A stretch of DNA of 19,286 nucleotides from NZWG01 sp964478995 (GTDB lineage Bacteria; Fidelibacterota; Marinisomatia; Marinisomatales; UBA1611), in NCBI GenBank assembly GCA_964478995.1, contig CAYZJY010000033.1, forward strand, positions 1 to 19,286, written 5' to 3'. The notes beneath the pieces were generated by a model. It saw only the letters and a program-made list of their open reading frames with translations, was not told where the DNA came from and searched no databases. How positions within the stretch are numbered: the stretch's first letter is position 1; every line of letters starts with the position of its first letter. Shown here one piece after another: positions 6,984 through 14,374 of this stretch. The translations under genes were made by a program, and so were the position numbers.

Positions 6984-7988
6984 TCAGTAATCCTCTTCAC
7001 TAAGGCGACGATTCATTAATTCAACAACAGAACGCTTAGGATCCTTATTCTCAAATAATACTTGGTAAATAGCCTCGTGAATTGGCATCTCAACCCCATG
7101 TTTTAATCTAAGTTGATGAACCGATTTTGCTGTATACACCCCTTCTGCAACCATATCCATCTTTCCAGTGACCTCTTTCAAGGTTAAGCCTTCTCCTATG
7201 GACTGACCCAGTTGCCTATTTCTACTATGCTTGCTCAAGCAAGTTACAATGAGATCTCCATATCCACTCAAACCTCTAAATGTTTTATCCTCTGCTCCCA
7301 TGGCTTTTCCTAATCTGGTGATCTCTGACATGCTACGTGTCATTAATGCTGCCTTTGAGTTATCTCCATATCCAATCCCATCACAAATACCTGCGGCAAT
7401 TGCGATGACATTTTTCATGGAACCTCCTAGTTCAACACCTTTGATATCTCTATTGAGATAGGTTCTAAGCATTTCAGTTGCAAATAAAGTTTGTATTCTC
7501 TTAGCTGACTCTACATTTTTTGAAGCTGCAACCAATGTTGTAGGATGTTTCCGTATGACCTCTTCTGCATGACTTGGACCCGACAATGTTACTACGCTCC
7601 CATGGTCTTCTTTCAATACATCTTTAATAACCTCACTCATGGTCATTAAAGTATCTACCTCTATCCCTTTGGAGATATTAACTATGGTCTTTTCTTTATT
7701 GAAGTGTTCCCTATTCGAGTCAAGTAAGGAACGTATGGATTGGGAAGGTGTAGCTAATACTATGATATCTGAACTGATAATTGATGAGGAGATATCATTA
7801 GTAAATAATACATTTTGTGGAAATTTCAACTCTGGTATTAGATAGTGGTGCCTCGTTTCATTTAGCGATCTAACAACATTTTCATTTCGATGCCATATGG
7901 TCACCTGGTTATCTTTTTCTGATAACAACTTCCCCAGTGCGCCTCCCCAAGACCCACATCCTAAAAATGTAATTTTTTCCAAGATCAA
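6984..7988 (-). CDS. gpsA: NAD(P)-dependent glycerol-3-phosphate dehydrogenase
   Basis: GpsA reduces dihydroxyacetone phosphate to sn-glycerol 3-phosphate, the backbone for phospholipids. The 334-residue length is normal. The Rossmann motif GCGSWG is at 10-15; NISKG (Lys107), GPSHA (137-141), the catalytic-region ELGGSMKNVIAIAAG (Lys192) and GYGDL (242-246) are all present, as is SRNRQLG in the substrate-binding domain. The start is TTG at 7988, overlapping the acyl-CoA synthetase stop by 4 nt (TTGA); a second TTG lies at 7982, and no ATG fits the family N-terminus. The coupling with an acyl-CoA synthetase puts glycerol backbone and activated acyl chain in one transcript. Its 3' end directly meets that of the convergent tlpA-like gene. 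Confidence 0.95.
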   Translation of the reverse strand: MILEKITFLGCGSWGGALGKLLSEKDNQVTIWHRNENVVRSLNETRHHYLIPELKFPQNVLFTNDISSSIISSDIIVLATPSQSIRSLLDSNREHFNKEKTIVNISKGIEVDTLMTMSEVIKDVLKEDHGSVVTLSGPSHAEEVIRKHPTTLVAASKNVESAKRIQTLFATEMLRTYLNRDIKGVELGGSMKNVIAIAAGICDGIGYGDNSKAALMTRSMSEITRLGKAMGAEDKTFRGLSGYGDLIVTCLSKHSRNRQLGQSIGEGLTLKEVTGKMDMVAEGVYTAKSVHQLRLKHGVEMPIHEAIYQVLFENKDPKRSVVELMNRRLSEEDY

Positions 7989-9763
7989 TTATTATACATT
8001 GATTCTATCACATCTGACCAATTTTCATTGATCTGTTTTCTTCTGATCTTCAATGTAGGGGTCAATTCACCATTGTCAATTGTGAGATCCCTTGGCAAGA
8101 TGGCGAATTTCTTTAGTTGCTCTGGATTTGAAAATTGATTATTAAGCCTATCTACTTCAGATTGCAATTCTGCCCTTACATCTTCGCTTTCAGTATAATC
8201 AGATAATTCATGGCCATTTTCTTTAAGCATGGCTATCTGCTGAATGGGATCTTTTGGTATCTCATTACTGTCTAAACCTATTTTGTCTCTTAAGATGGCA
8301 CCTACATCCAATGTAAATAACGCTGAACAAAATTTTCTTCCATCACCTACAAGAAAACATTGTGATATGATTGGAATTGATTTCATGGTCTCTTCTATGA
8401 CCAATGGAGCAATGTTTTTCCCAGCAGAACTAACATAAATTTCCTTTTTTCGACCAGTTATGAATAGATATCCATCAGAGTCAATCTTTCCTACGTCACC
8501 AGTATGTAACCATCCATCAATTATCGTTTCTGTTGTTGCTTCATGGTTATCATAGTAACCCTTCATAACATGGTCACCCTTCAAAAGGACCTCTCCATCG
8601 TCTGCTAATTTTATCTCTGTCCCAGGAAAAGCCTTGCCAACGCTACCGATCTTATTATTTCCAACATAATTCATGGTAGCACCAGCAGTATTCTCTGTCA
8701 TTCCATATCCTTCAAACAAGGGTATGCCTAATTTTTGGAATAGGGATAAAATGTCTGGATTAATAGGCGCAGCACCACTTATGGCAAATCGAGTATTAGA
8801 GAAACCAGCAGCTGCCTTTAATTTGGATTTAAATACGTTTGATAGTCCAGGGATCTTCAACCCTATCTTCAATATGGCTTTAGATTCAATGGCAGCCATG
8901 ATATTAGAGTAAATTTTCTCATATATCCTTGGCACTGAGATAAATAGATGAGGCTGAACCTCTTTTGCATAGTCCACCGTATTTAGAGGACTATCTACTA
9001 TATGCATATGTAGTGCTCTTCTAACCCAATAATGATTATCTATTAATTGTCCAAAAACATGGGCACCTGGAAGCCAGGAAACATATTTTTCTCCTTGCTC
9101 AAATTTCATTATTGTTAGTGCCATGTCTAATTCAAAGGTCCAATTATGGTGGGTTAATTCAACACCTTTTGGATTACCGGTTGTACCCGAAGTATAAATA
9201 AGAGAAGATGTATTATTTCCTTCTATTTTTTCATAACGTTCTAATACTTTTGATTCATCCAAAGAGGTCCCTTTTTTGATAAAATCATTCCAAGATATCA
9301 TTTTTTCATGATCTAATAATTCAATACCATCCATTACAACTACAACTTCTACCATTTCAAGTTTATCTAAGACTGCCATCAAACGATGATTAGGCATTTT
9401 TTCTACCTCATCATTATCATTGGGATTATTACCTAGAAAGATAATTTTTGAACTAGAATTACCAACAATCCATTCTACCTCATTGGATGAGCAGGTATGA
9501 TATACACCAACTGCAACAGAATTGATCATCTGAGCAGCAATGTAACTAGTATTCCATTCTTTTCTGTTGTAACTGTAGATGCTGATCTTGTCATTTTCAT
9601 TGACTCCATGAGCAATCAGTGCTTTTGAAACTGAAAGAACATTTGCATAGAATTCAGCCCAGGTATCTGTTTGCCATTGACCTGATGAATCCTTAATTGA
9701 AATTGCCGGCTCATTTGGATATTTATCTACGTTTTGAATTAAACATTTTGGAGTGTTCATCAT
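7985..9763 (-). CDS. Long-chain-fatty-acid--CoA ligase (AMP-forming)
   Basis: An ANL-superfamily enzyme that activates fatty acids to acyl-AMP and then acyl-CoA. Counting from the GTG at 9772 (595 codons), the ATP-binding P-loop YTSGTTGNPKG is at 193-203, GYGMTE at 355-360, HTGD at 423-426, the hinge GRKKE at 440-444 and the catalytic C-terminal lysine in LTPTLKIRRK at Lys575. The layout and length match the FadD15/long-chain branch. I place the start at ATG 9763 (592 residues), because AAGGTG lies 6 nt before it; the upstream GTG at 9772 is itself part of that site. An ATG at 9760 is a further option. It is coupled to gpsA by a 4-nt overlap. Confidence 0.92.
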   Translation of the reverse strand: MMNTPKCLIQNVDKYPNEPAISIKDSSGQWQTDTWAEFYANVLSVSKALIAHGVNENDKISIYSYNRKEWNTSYIAAQMINSVAVGVYHTCSSNEVEWIVGNSSSKIIFLGNNPNDNDEVEKMPNHRLMAVLDKLEMVEVVVVMDGIELLDHEKMISWNDFIKKGTSLDESKVLERYEKIEGNNTSSLIYTSGTTGNPKGVELTHHNWTFELDMALTIMKFEQGEKYVSWLPGAHVFGQLIDNHYWVRRALHMHIVDSPLNTVDYAKEVQPHLFISVPRIYEKIYSNIMAAIESKAILKIGLKIPGLSNVFKSKLKAAAGFSNTRFAISGAAPINPDILSLFQKLGIPLFEGYGMTENTAGATMNYVGNNKIGSVGKAFPGTEIKLADDGEVLLKGDHVMKGYYDNHEATTETIIDGWLHTGDVGKIDSDGYLFITGRKKEIYVSSAGKNIAPLVIEETMKSIPIISQCFLVGDGRKFCSALFTLDVGAILRDKIGLDSNEIPKDPIQQIAMLKENGHELSDYTESEDVRAELQSEVDRLNNQFSNPEQLKKFAILPRDLTIDNGELTPTLKIRRKQINENWSDVIESMYNN

Positions 9764-9888
9764 ATGATACACCTTGAGTTTTGTTAATAAAGAATGAAAT
9801 GAACTCTTAATTTACATTAAGACAAAAAAAAGTTATGTAGAAATGGGTTATTTAGCAATCTCATTGGAGTTTCCCCAAACCTAATGCA

Positions 9889-10449
9889 TTAATCCATTAT
9901 TTTAGAGAAGAGTAATATGTTGATCATCGATTGAACATGATCTTCATCTAACGGTTTGAAAGTGACTCGTTCACCTGATAATTTCAAATATAGGGGCTGA
10001 TGCTTCATGAAGATCAAAAGATCATCAATCTTTGAATCGATCCTAGCAGAAAATTGTTCTATGACATAATGTTTCTTTTTGATGTATTTCTTATTTCTAT
10101 TATCAACATTCCATTGCCACTTATCCCCTCTAGTATTAAATAATTCTACGGTATCATACCTTAGTGGGAGTCCTTTGTTATAGGATTTGAATTCAATTTC
10201 TGTAAAAACCTGCCTCATCCCTGTTTTTATTCCAGTGGTAATAATCATTGGCAAAGCCTTGATAGTACCTCGCTGATATCTATGGGTATACCTAATGACG
10301 GAATCATCTCTGTTTTTAATTTTCACTATTCCTGGAATTTTTTGGGGATTATCTATTCCAGTGGGAATAAGTACACAAGCGTAAAAAAATAACAAGAAGA
10401 TCGGCATTAAACCATGCATACTGATTGATTTCAAAATATTTGCTATCAT
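9889..10449 (-). CDS. Putative lipoprotein of unknown function
   Basis: The open frame extends upstream to 10545, but its first 32 codons run through a transcription terminator, so I place the start at ATG 10449. That ATG has a good ribosome binding site (GGAAAG, 6 nt upstream). The 186-residue product then begins MIANILKSISMHGLMPIFLL and reaches a lipobox-like FYAC, with Cys25 as the probable lipidation site. The mature part is basic and strand-rich (SVIRYTHRYQRGTIKALPMIIT, QVFTEIEFKS, YDTVELFNTRGDKWQWNV). No family is recognised. It follows the YwqK-like gene, but a terminator separates them. Confidence 0.6.
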   Translation of the reverse strand: MIANILKSISMHGLMPIFLLFFYACVLIPTGIDNPQKIPGIVKIKNRDDSVIRYTHRYQRGTIKALPMIITTGIKTGMRQVFTEIEFKSYNKGLPLRYDTVELFNTRGDKWQWNVDNRNKKYIKKKHYVIEQFSARIDSKIDDLLIFMKHQPLYLKLSGERVTFKPLDEDHVQSMINILLFSKIMD

Positions 10450-10496
10450 TTCAATCTTTCCGTTCCACCCTAACTTAATTATTGATGAAATAAACG

Positions 10497-10522
10497 AAAA
10501 AACCCCACAAATGTGAGGTTTT
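10497..10522 (-). terminator. Intrinsic terminator after the YwqK-like gene
   Basis: On the minus strand AAAACCTCAC and GTGGGGTTTT form a 10-bp stem (one T-G pair) around ATTT. The stem runs into six T residues followed by CGTTT. It ends about 30 nt after the stop of the gene at 10552-11604. Confidence 0.85.
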
Positions 10523-10551
10523 GAAGAGATATTGAAAGGAATCAACTATGG

Positions 10552-11604
10552 TCATTTCCAATATTTCTCATTTAATTTCCTTCTAAAAGCATCATTGATC
10601 GTGAATTCATATCCCCTCTCCTTATGAATACTAACACTCGAAGAATGAAATTCATTTATATGCTGCATGAATTCCATGATGTTTATGGTGACTTCATTAC
10701 CTTTAATATCAAATACAGTAGCCATTCCATCGTCTTCTTGATTACTTACCCTTTCAACATAATTATCTCGATCAGTAACGGTGTATATCTTGTTCGAATA
10801 TTTTTCCTGGAAGGTCGAACAATCCAAGTGCCTACTCCAAGGCTCTCTACATTCTTTATCGATGATCTCATCATTCTCATAGATTTCTTTTCTTGTCCAA
10901 TGTAGTAAAAGGTCATCAGCATATTCTGATTCTATTTGATTATCATAATCACTGATAATATTATCATAAAATATCCATTCGCCTGACATCTTATCATTTT
11001 GATAAAATCCCTTTGCAATAATATCATCTACAGGATGTTCAAAGTTATGCTGACGATGTTCCTGATTAAGTGAAGCACTATGAATTAGAATGGAACCATC
11101 TTTTAATCCATCACGATAATCTATTTGGGTTATTACAAATTGGTCTGGGTCTTCCCAGGAACGCTTGTTTTTCATCTGAACTGGTTCTAACCATGTCCAG
11201 TTTCCCTCTCTTTTATCATTGACATAAAGTCCGATTATTCCAGGAAGCATGGTTTTTGAGGTAAAATACTGATTGAAATATCCATTCTTTACTCCATCAA
11301 TTATGGTACATTCAATGACTTTTACATGATCTTTTAAATTAAGATCAGAATTATTTAATTCTTTTAATTCACCATATAGGCCCTTTGTTTTCAATGAATA
11401 TATTTCAATTCTTCCGGTAAATAATTTATCAGTTGCCTCAGAATACCAAAGTCCATCATTCTTAATGATCTTTTCAGGTACAAATTGGAAATGTTCATTC
11501 TTATTTAATAATATTTCAATCTCATCGAGAAGGGCCTGAGCCTGAATGAATGTTAAAAAGAAGAATAGAGTTATTAATTTTTTATTCATGAACAAATTTA
11601 CCAA
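10552..11604 (-). CDS. Secreted YwqK/MORN-like repeat protein, large form
   Basis: A 350-residue exported protein with a signal peptide (MNKKLITLFFFLTFIQAQA, from residue 6). It has several YwqK/MORN-like strand repeats between about 48 and 220: DGLWYSEATDKLFTGRIEIY, IIDGVKNGYFNQYF, VNDKREGNWTWLEP, YRDGLKDGSILIHS and YQNDKMSGEWIFYD. The C-terminal third (about 240-350) has no recognisable domain. The function is unknown; its relative at 4841-5269 shares the repeat type. The start is probably TTG at 11604, since GGAG lies 5 nt before it; ATG at 11589 lacks a properly spaced site. A terminator follows it, so it is probably a single-gene transcript. Its 5' region is shared with the divergent tRNA-Leu. 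Confidence 0.7.
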   Translation of the reverse strand: MVNLFMNKKLITLFFFLTFIQAQALLDEIEILLNKNEHFQFVPEKIIKNDGLWYSEATDKLFTGRIEIYSLKTKGLYGELKELNNSDLNLKDHVKVIECTIIDGVKNGYFNQYFTSKTMLPGIIGLYVNDKREGNWTWLEPVQMKNKRSWEDPDQFVITQIDYRDGLKDGSILIHSASLNQEHRQHNFEHPVDDIIAKGFYQNDKMSGEWIFYDNIISDYDNQIESEYADDLLLHWTRKEIYENDEIIDKECREPWSRHLDCSTFQEKYSNKIYTVTDRDNYVERVSNQEDDGMATVFDIKGNEVTINIMEFMQHINEFHSSSVSIHKERGYEFTINDAFRRKLNEKYWK

Positions 11605-11655
11605 TCTTTCTCCAAAGGTTGAAATATTTGAAGATAATTTTACATGGTTTCGTTC

Positions 11656-11685
11656 TTAATAATAGTAAATTTAGATAATTATAAT
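11656..11685 (+). promoter_or_regulatory. Promoter of tRNA-Leu
   Basis: A perfect -10 box TATAAT (11680-11685) lies about 14 nt before the mature tRNA. The best -35 candidate is TTAATA (11656-11661, four of six) with an 18-nt spacer. Confidence 0.6.
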
Positions 11686-11699
11686 ACAATTAATTACAA

Positions 11700-11783
11700 G
11701 CCGGTGTGGCGGAATTGGTAGACGCGGTGGATTCAAAATCCATTTCTTTCAAAAGAGTGGGGGTTCGAGCCCCTCCACCGGTA
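11700..11783 (+). tRNA. tRNA-Leu, anticodon CAA
   Basis: This is a class II cloverleaf of 84 nt. The acceptor is GCCGGTG/CACCGGT (first pair G-U) with A73. The D arm contains GGAATTGGTAGACGC. The anticodon stem GTGGA/TCCAT encloses loop TTCAAAA, giving CAA, which reads UUG. A long variable arm (around TTCTTTCAAAAGAG) and a T arm GGGGGTTCGAGCCCC follow. CCA is not encoded. Confidence 0.97.
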
Positions 11784-11863
11784 CTTCAGCGCTATAAAGA
11801 TAGCCAAAATCTCAATTATAAATTTTTCTTGACTTGTATTAAATAAACCAATACTTTAACCGT

Positions 11864-11951
11864 TGAAGGTGCTGGTTTGGTACCTTTGGTATGTGGAAGG
11901 GGTAGACGTTCATTCTGTCCGAGGTCTAAATGAACGCTGCCCCAATTTTTT
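11864..11951 (+). ncRNA. Candidate short non-coding RNA between tRNA-Leu and recX
   Basis: TTGACT (11829-11834) and TACTTT (11852-11857), 17 nt apart, could start a transcript near 11864 that ends at the strong terminator at 11951, giving about 88 nt. The sequence is markedly richer in G than its surroundings (GGTGCTGGTTTGG, GTGGAAGGGG) and carries a small TACC-TTT-GGTA hairpin before the large terminal stem. No known family (SRP, 6S, tmRNA, RNase P) is recognisable. Alternatively it is only the trailer of the tRNA-Leu transcript. Confidence 0.35.
11899..11951 (+). terminator. Strong intrinsic terminator, plus strand
   Basis: GGGGTAG-A-CGTTCATT pairs with AATGAACG-CTGCCCC: 15 bp with one bulged A and one T-G pair, around a loop of about 14 nt. 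It is followed by AA and six T residues (11946-11951). It is the most stable structure in the window and ends plus-strand transcription facing recX. An overlapping TTTTATCATA/TATGATAAAA inverted repeat (11948-11983) follows. Confidence 0.85.
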
Positions 11952-11983
11952 ATCATATACTGCTATAGTTAATTATGATAAAA

Positions 11984-12141
11984 TCAATGTTAAACTCTAA
12001 TATTATGTTATTTATGACCTATTAAACCTTTACTATCGTTATAAGTAAAATAGCATTGTAAAAATTATATAATATAAAATGCAATTAAGATCAGTGATTA
12101 AATTAATCGGCATTAATTCCAATTTCTCTGGTTATGATAAA
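11984..12141. other. AT-rich intergenic DNA downstream of recX
   Basis: No gene is visible and stops occur in all frames. It separates the convergent tRNA-Leu and recX transcripts. No clear minus-strand terminator for the recA-recX operon was found. Confidence 0.5.
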
Positions 12142-12771
12142 TTAGGAATCTTCACTAAAATGAGTTTCAATTGACATTGATATCTCATCCCACGCATAGC
12201 CTTTTCTTTTTAGATGGTCTATCAATCTTTTATTGTTTTTAATACCTATTTTTTCAGTCTTTGATCGTTTGTCAACAATCTTCTTTATCAAATTATCGGG
12301 AGGATATTTATCATATAGTTCATCAATGATCGGCTCCAAAATATCTAAACTTATCTCATGCTTATGGAATTGGTTCAATACTCCAATTTTCCCTAGCATT
12401 TTTACCTTGATCAGATAAGTAGCATAAGACTTTGCAAACTCTTCATCATTCAAATAACCTTTTGAAGTTAGTTCTGCCAAAACATCATTTATTGCACCCT
12501 TTTCATAACCTTTTCTCATTAACAATATCTCTAATTCCTTGGTGCTCCTAGATCGATATGATAAAAGATTTAATATTTTTTCTTTTAACTTATTGTGTAT
12601 TTCATCAGATTTAAGTTTAGAGATGAGATGGCCTGACAATTCCTCTCCTGAAGAAATATTATATTTTAATAACACATCTCCAGAAATACCAAAGATGTCA
12701 CCAGATTCAAATATTATGTTAAATCTATTTTTATTTCTTTTCTGTGGCTTGATGGACTCTATTTTATGAAT
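12142..12771 (-). CDS. recX: Regulatory protein RecX, probable AUU start
   Basis: RecX binds RecA filaments and inhibits RecA activity. The conserved core has three-helix repeats: KILNLLSYRSRSTKELEILL, GYLNDEEFAKSYATYLI and KRLIDHLKRKGYAWDEI. The first canonical start in frame is GTG at 12675 (177 residues), but it has no usable ribosome binding site, and the frame stays open upstream to 12777. Upstream codons encode a textbook RecX N-terminus, KIESIKPQKRNKNRFNIIF then ESGDIFGISGDVLLKYNI. I therefore place the start at ATT 12771 (209 residues, MHKIESIKPQ). CTG 12774 and ATA 12762 are alternatives. The gene then overlaps recA by 8 nt, and GAAGGGG lies 12 nt before the ATT. The recA-recX pairing is common. 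Confidence 0.85.
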   Translation of the reverse strand: MHKIESIKPQKRNKNRFNIIFESGDIFGISGDVLLKYNISSGEELSGHLISKLKSDEIHNKLKEKILNLLSYRSRSTKELEILLMRKGYEKGAINDVLAELTSKGYLNDEEFAKSYATYLIKVKMLGKIGVLNQFHKHEISLDILEPIIDELYDKYPPDNLIKKIVDKRSKTEKIGIKNNKRLIDHLKRKGYAWDEISMSIETHFSEDS

Positions 12772-13786
12772 CAGATTCTACTACCCCTTCCTCAAGGCCC
12801 ATGAATGCAACTACTTTTTTAGTTATGGAATCTAGAATGTCATCATTCTGACTAAGAAATGTCTTTGCATTTTCACGCCCTTGGCCAATTTTAACATCAT
12901 CATAGGAATACCAAGCACCTGTTTTTTCAACTATGTCACCTAAGACTGCTAGATCAAGTAGATCTCCTTCATACGATATTCCTTGACCATACATGATATC
13001 AAATTCTGTCTGTTTAAATGGGGGTGCAACCTTATTCTTAACAACCTTAACACGTACTCTACTTCCAACCATCTCGCCACCATCTTTTAAACTTGTCACA
13101 CGTCTAATTTCCATTCTTATTGATGAATAGAACTTCAGTGCTCTTCCGCCAGATGTAGTCTCTGGGTTCCCAAACATGACGCCAATCTTTTCTCTGATCT
13201 GATTGATGAATATTACGGTCGTATTTGATTTACTTACCGTACCTGTAAGTTTCCTTAGTGCCTGTGACATCAATCTTGCCTGCAAACCGACATGTGCATC
13301 CCCCATGTCACCTTCTAGTTCCGCTCTAGGAACCAGTGCTGCTACTGAATCAATGACGATAACATCTATTGCCCCACTACGCACTAGAGTTTCACATATC
13401 TCTAGAGCCTGCTCCCCAGTATCAGGCTGAGAAATAAGTAGTTCCTCAGTATTAACTCCTAAATTATTTGAATATTCTGGATCCACTGCATGTTCCGCAT
13501 CAATAAAGGCCGCAAATCCACCTGCCTTCTGCGCTTCTGCAACTATATGCAGTGCCAATGTTGTCTTTCCTGATGATTCTGGTCCATATATCTCAATAAT
13601 CCTGCCTCTTGGAACACCCCCTACTCCTAATGCTACATCAAGAGAAAGACATCCAGTAGAAACTGAATTCTCCATGTTTGGCACGTGTTCTGCTCCAAGT
13701 CGCATGATCGACCCCTTACCGAATTGGCGATCGATCTGGGTTATGGCTAACTCTAATGCCTTTGCTTTTTTAGTATCGGTTGACAT
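12764..13786 (-). CDS. recA: Recombinase RecA
   Basis: RecA forms ATP-dependent filaments on single-stranded DNA, drives strand exchange and triggers SOS cleavage. The 340-residue protein has an N-terminal helix, Walker A GPESSGKT (68-75, Lys74), the catalytic Glu98 in FIDAEHA, Walker B VIVIDSVAALVPRAELEGDMGD leading to loop L1 (only part quoted: VIVIDSVAALVPR), FINQIREKIGVMFGNPETTSGG-type loop L2 (NPETTSGGRALKF) and a short acidic C-terminus (EEGVVESDS). The ATG at 13786 has a strong site, AAGGAGA, 4 nt upstream. It is 9 nt from thpR and sits within a long co-directional gene run, so no private promoter or SOS operator is evident. Confidence 0.98.
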   Translation of the reverse strand: MSTDTKKAKALELAITQIDRQFGKGSIMRLGAEHVPNMENSVSTGCLSLDVALGVGGVPRGRIIEIYGPESSGKTTLALHIVAEAQKAGGFAAFIDAEHAVDPEYSNNLGVNTEELLISQPDTGEQALEICETLVRSGAIDVIVIDSVAALVPRAELEGDMGDAHVGLQARLMSQALRKLTGTVSKSNTTVIFINQIREKIGVMFGNPETTSGGRALKFYSSIRMEIRRVTSLKDGGEMVGSRVRVKVVKNKVAPPFKQTEFDIMYGQGISYEGDLLDLAVLGDIVEKTGAWYSYDDVKIGQGRENAKTFLSQNDDILDSITKKVVAFMGLEEGVVESDS

Positions 13787-13795
13787 TGTCTCTCC

Positions 13796-14374
13796 TTAAA
13801 GTTTTTCCCCAAGAGGGAATGATCCTAATAATGTATAAACTGTACCTGTAGGCAATAATTCACTAGATAAAAATTGCACGCGATCTACCTTAAAATCAAT
13901 TGGATCATAGGTTGAATTCAAGAAAATAGATACATCAGGGGTATATTTTTGAGGGTATTTTACCCTTGCCAATGTTACATGTGGAAAATAATCTTGCTCT
14001 TCACGTGAAAAACCCAATTGATCCATTTTGTTTTCAATTTTGACAAATAGGTTGGTTAGCGTTTTAATATTTCCATCTATGCCTAGCCACAACACCCTAG
14101 GTCTCTCTGGGACAGGAAAACACCCTGTTTTATCTATAATCAGATCAAATGGAGTTATGCTTGAAACAATATTACATAGACCGTCTTTGATCTCATTAAA
14201 TAATGATTCTGGAGTATGTCCAAGAAATTTGATGGTAAGATGTAATTGTTCATTTTTTACCCAATTAATTTTTGATGGTGAGTTTTCTAAAGTTGAATAA
14301 AGCATGTTCTTTTTCGTTCTCACCTCATTTGGTATGGGGATGGAAATAAAAGTACGAAGCAAACGATCAGACAT
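13796..14374 (-). CDS. thpR: RNA 2',3'-cyclic phosphodiesterase (LigT/ThpR)
   Basis: A 2H-phosphoesterase of 192 residues that hydrolyses RNA 2',3'-cyclic phosphates. Both catalytic HxTx motifs are present: LHLTIKFLG (His45-Thr47) and FPHVTLARV (His132-Thr134), at the normal spacing. RTFISIPIP at the N-terminus and PRVLWLGID in the middle are typical. The start is ATG 14374, which gives MSDRLLRTF and overlaps the cinA stop by 8 nt; an in-frame TTG at 14386 would add four residues. The cinA-ligT-recA order is also known in other bacteria such as Deinococcus, which supports functional grouping with DNA repair. Confidence 0.93.
   Translation of the reverse strand: MSDRLLRTFISIPIPNEVRTKKNMLYSTLENSPSKINWVKNEQLHLTIKFLGHTPESLFNEIKDGLCNIVSSITPFDLIIDKTGCFPVPERPRVLWLGIDGNIKTLTNLFVKIENKMDQLGFSREEQDYFPHVTLARVKYPQKYTPDVSIFLNSTYDPIDFKVDRVQFLSSELLPTGTVYTLLGSFPLGEKL

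Noticed and set aside
10450..10545. Upstream 32 codons of the lipoprotein frame
   Set aside because: They contain an intrinsic terminator for the preceding gene and follow no ribosome binding site, whereas ATG 10449 has one.
11819..11957. 46-codon minus-strand ORF antisense to the plus-strand terminator
   Set aside because: It starts with ATG but has no Shine-Dalgarno and runs through both arms of a strong plus-strand terminator stem. Its composition fits the reverse of a structured RNA better than a protein.
13787..13800. SOS/LexA operator in front of recA
   Set aside because: Only 9 nt separate thpR and recA, filled by the ribosome binding site; no dyad resembling a LexA box was seen.
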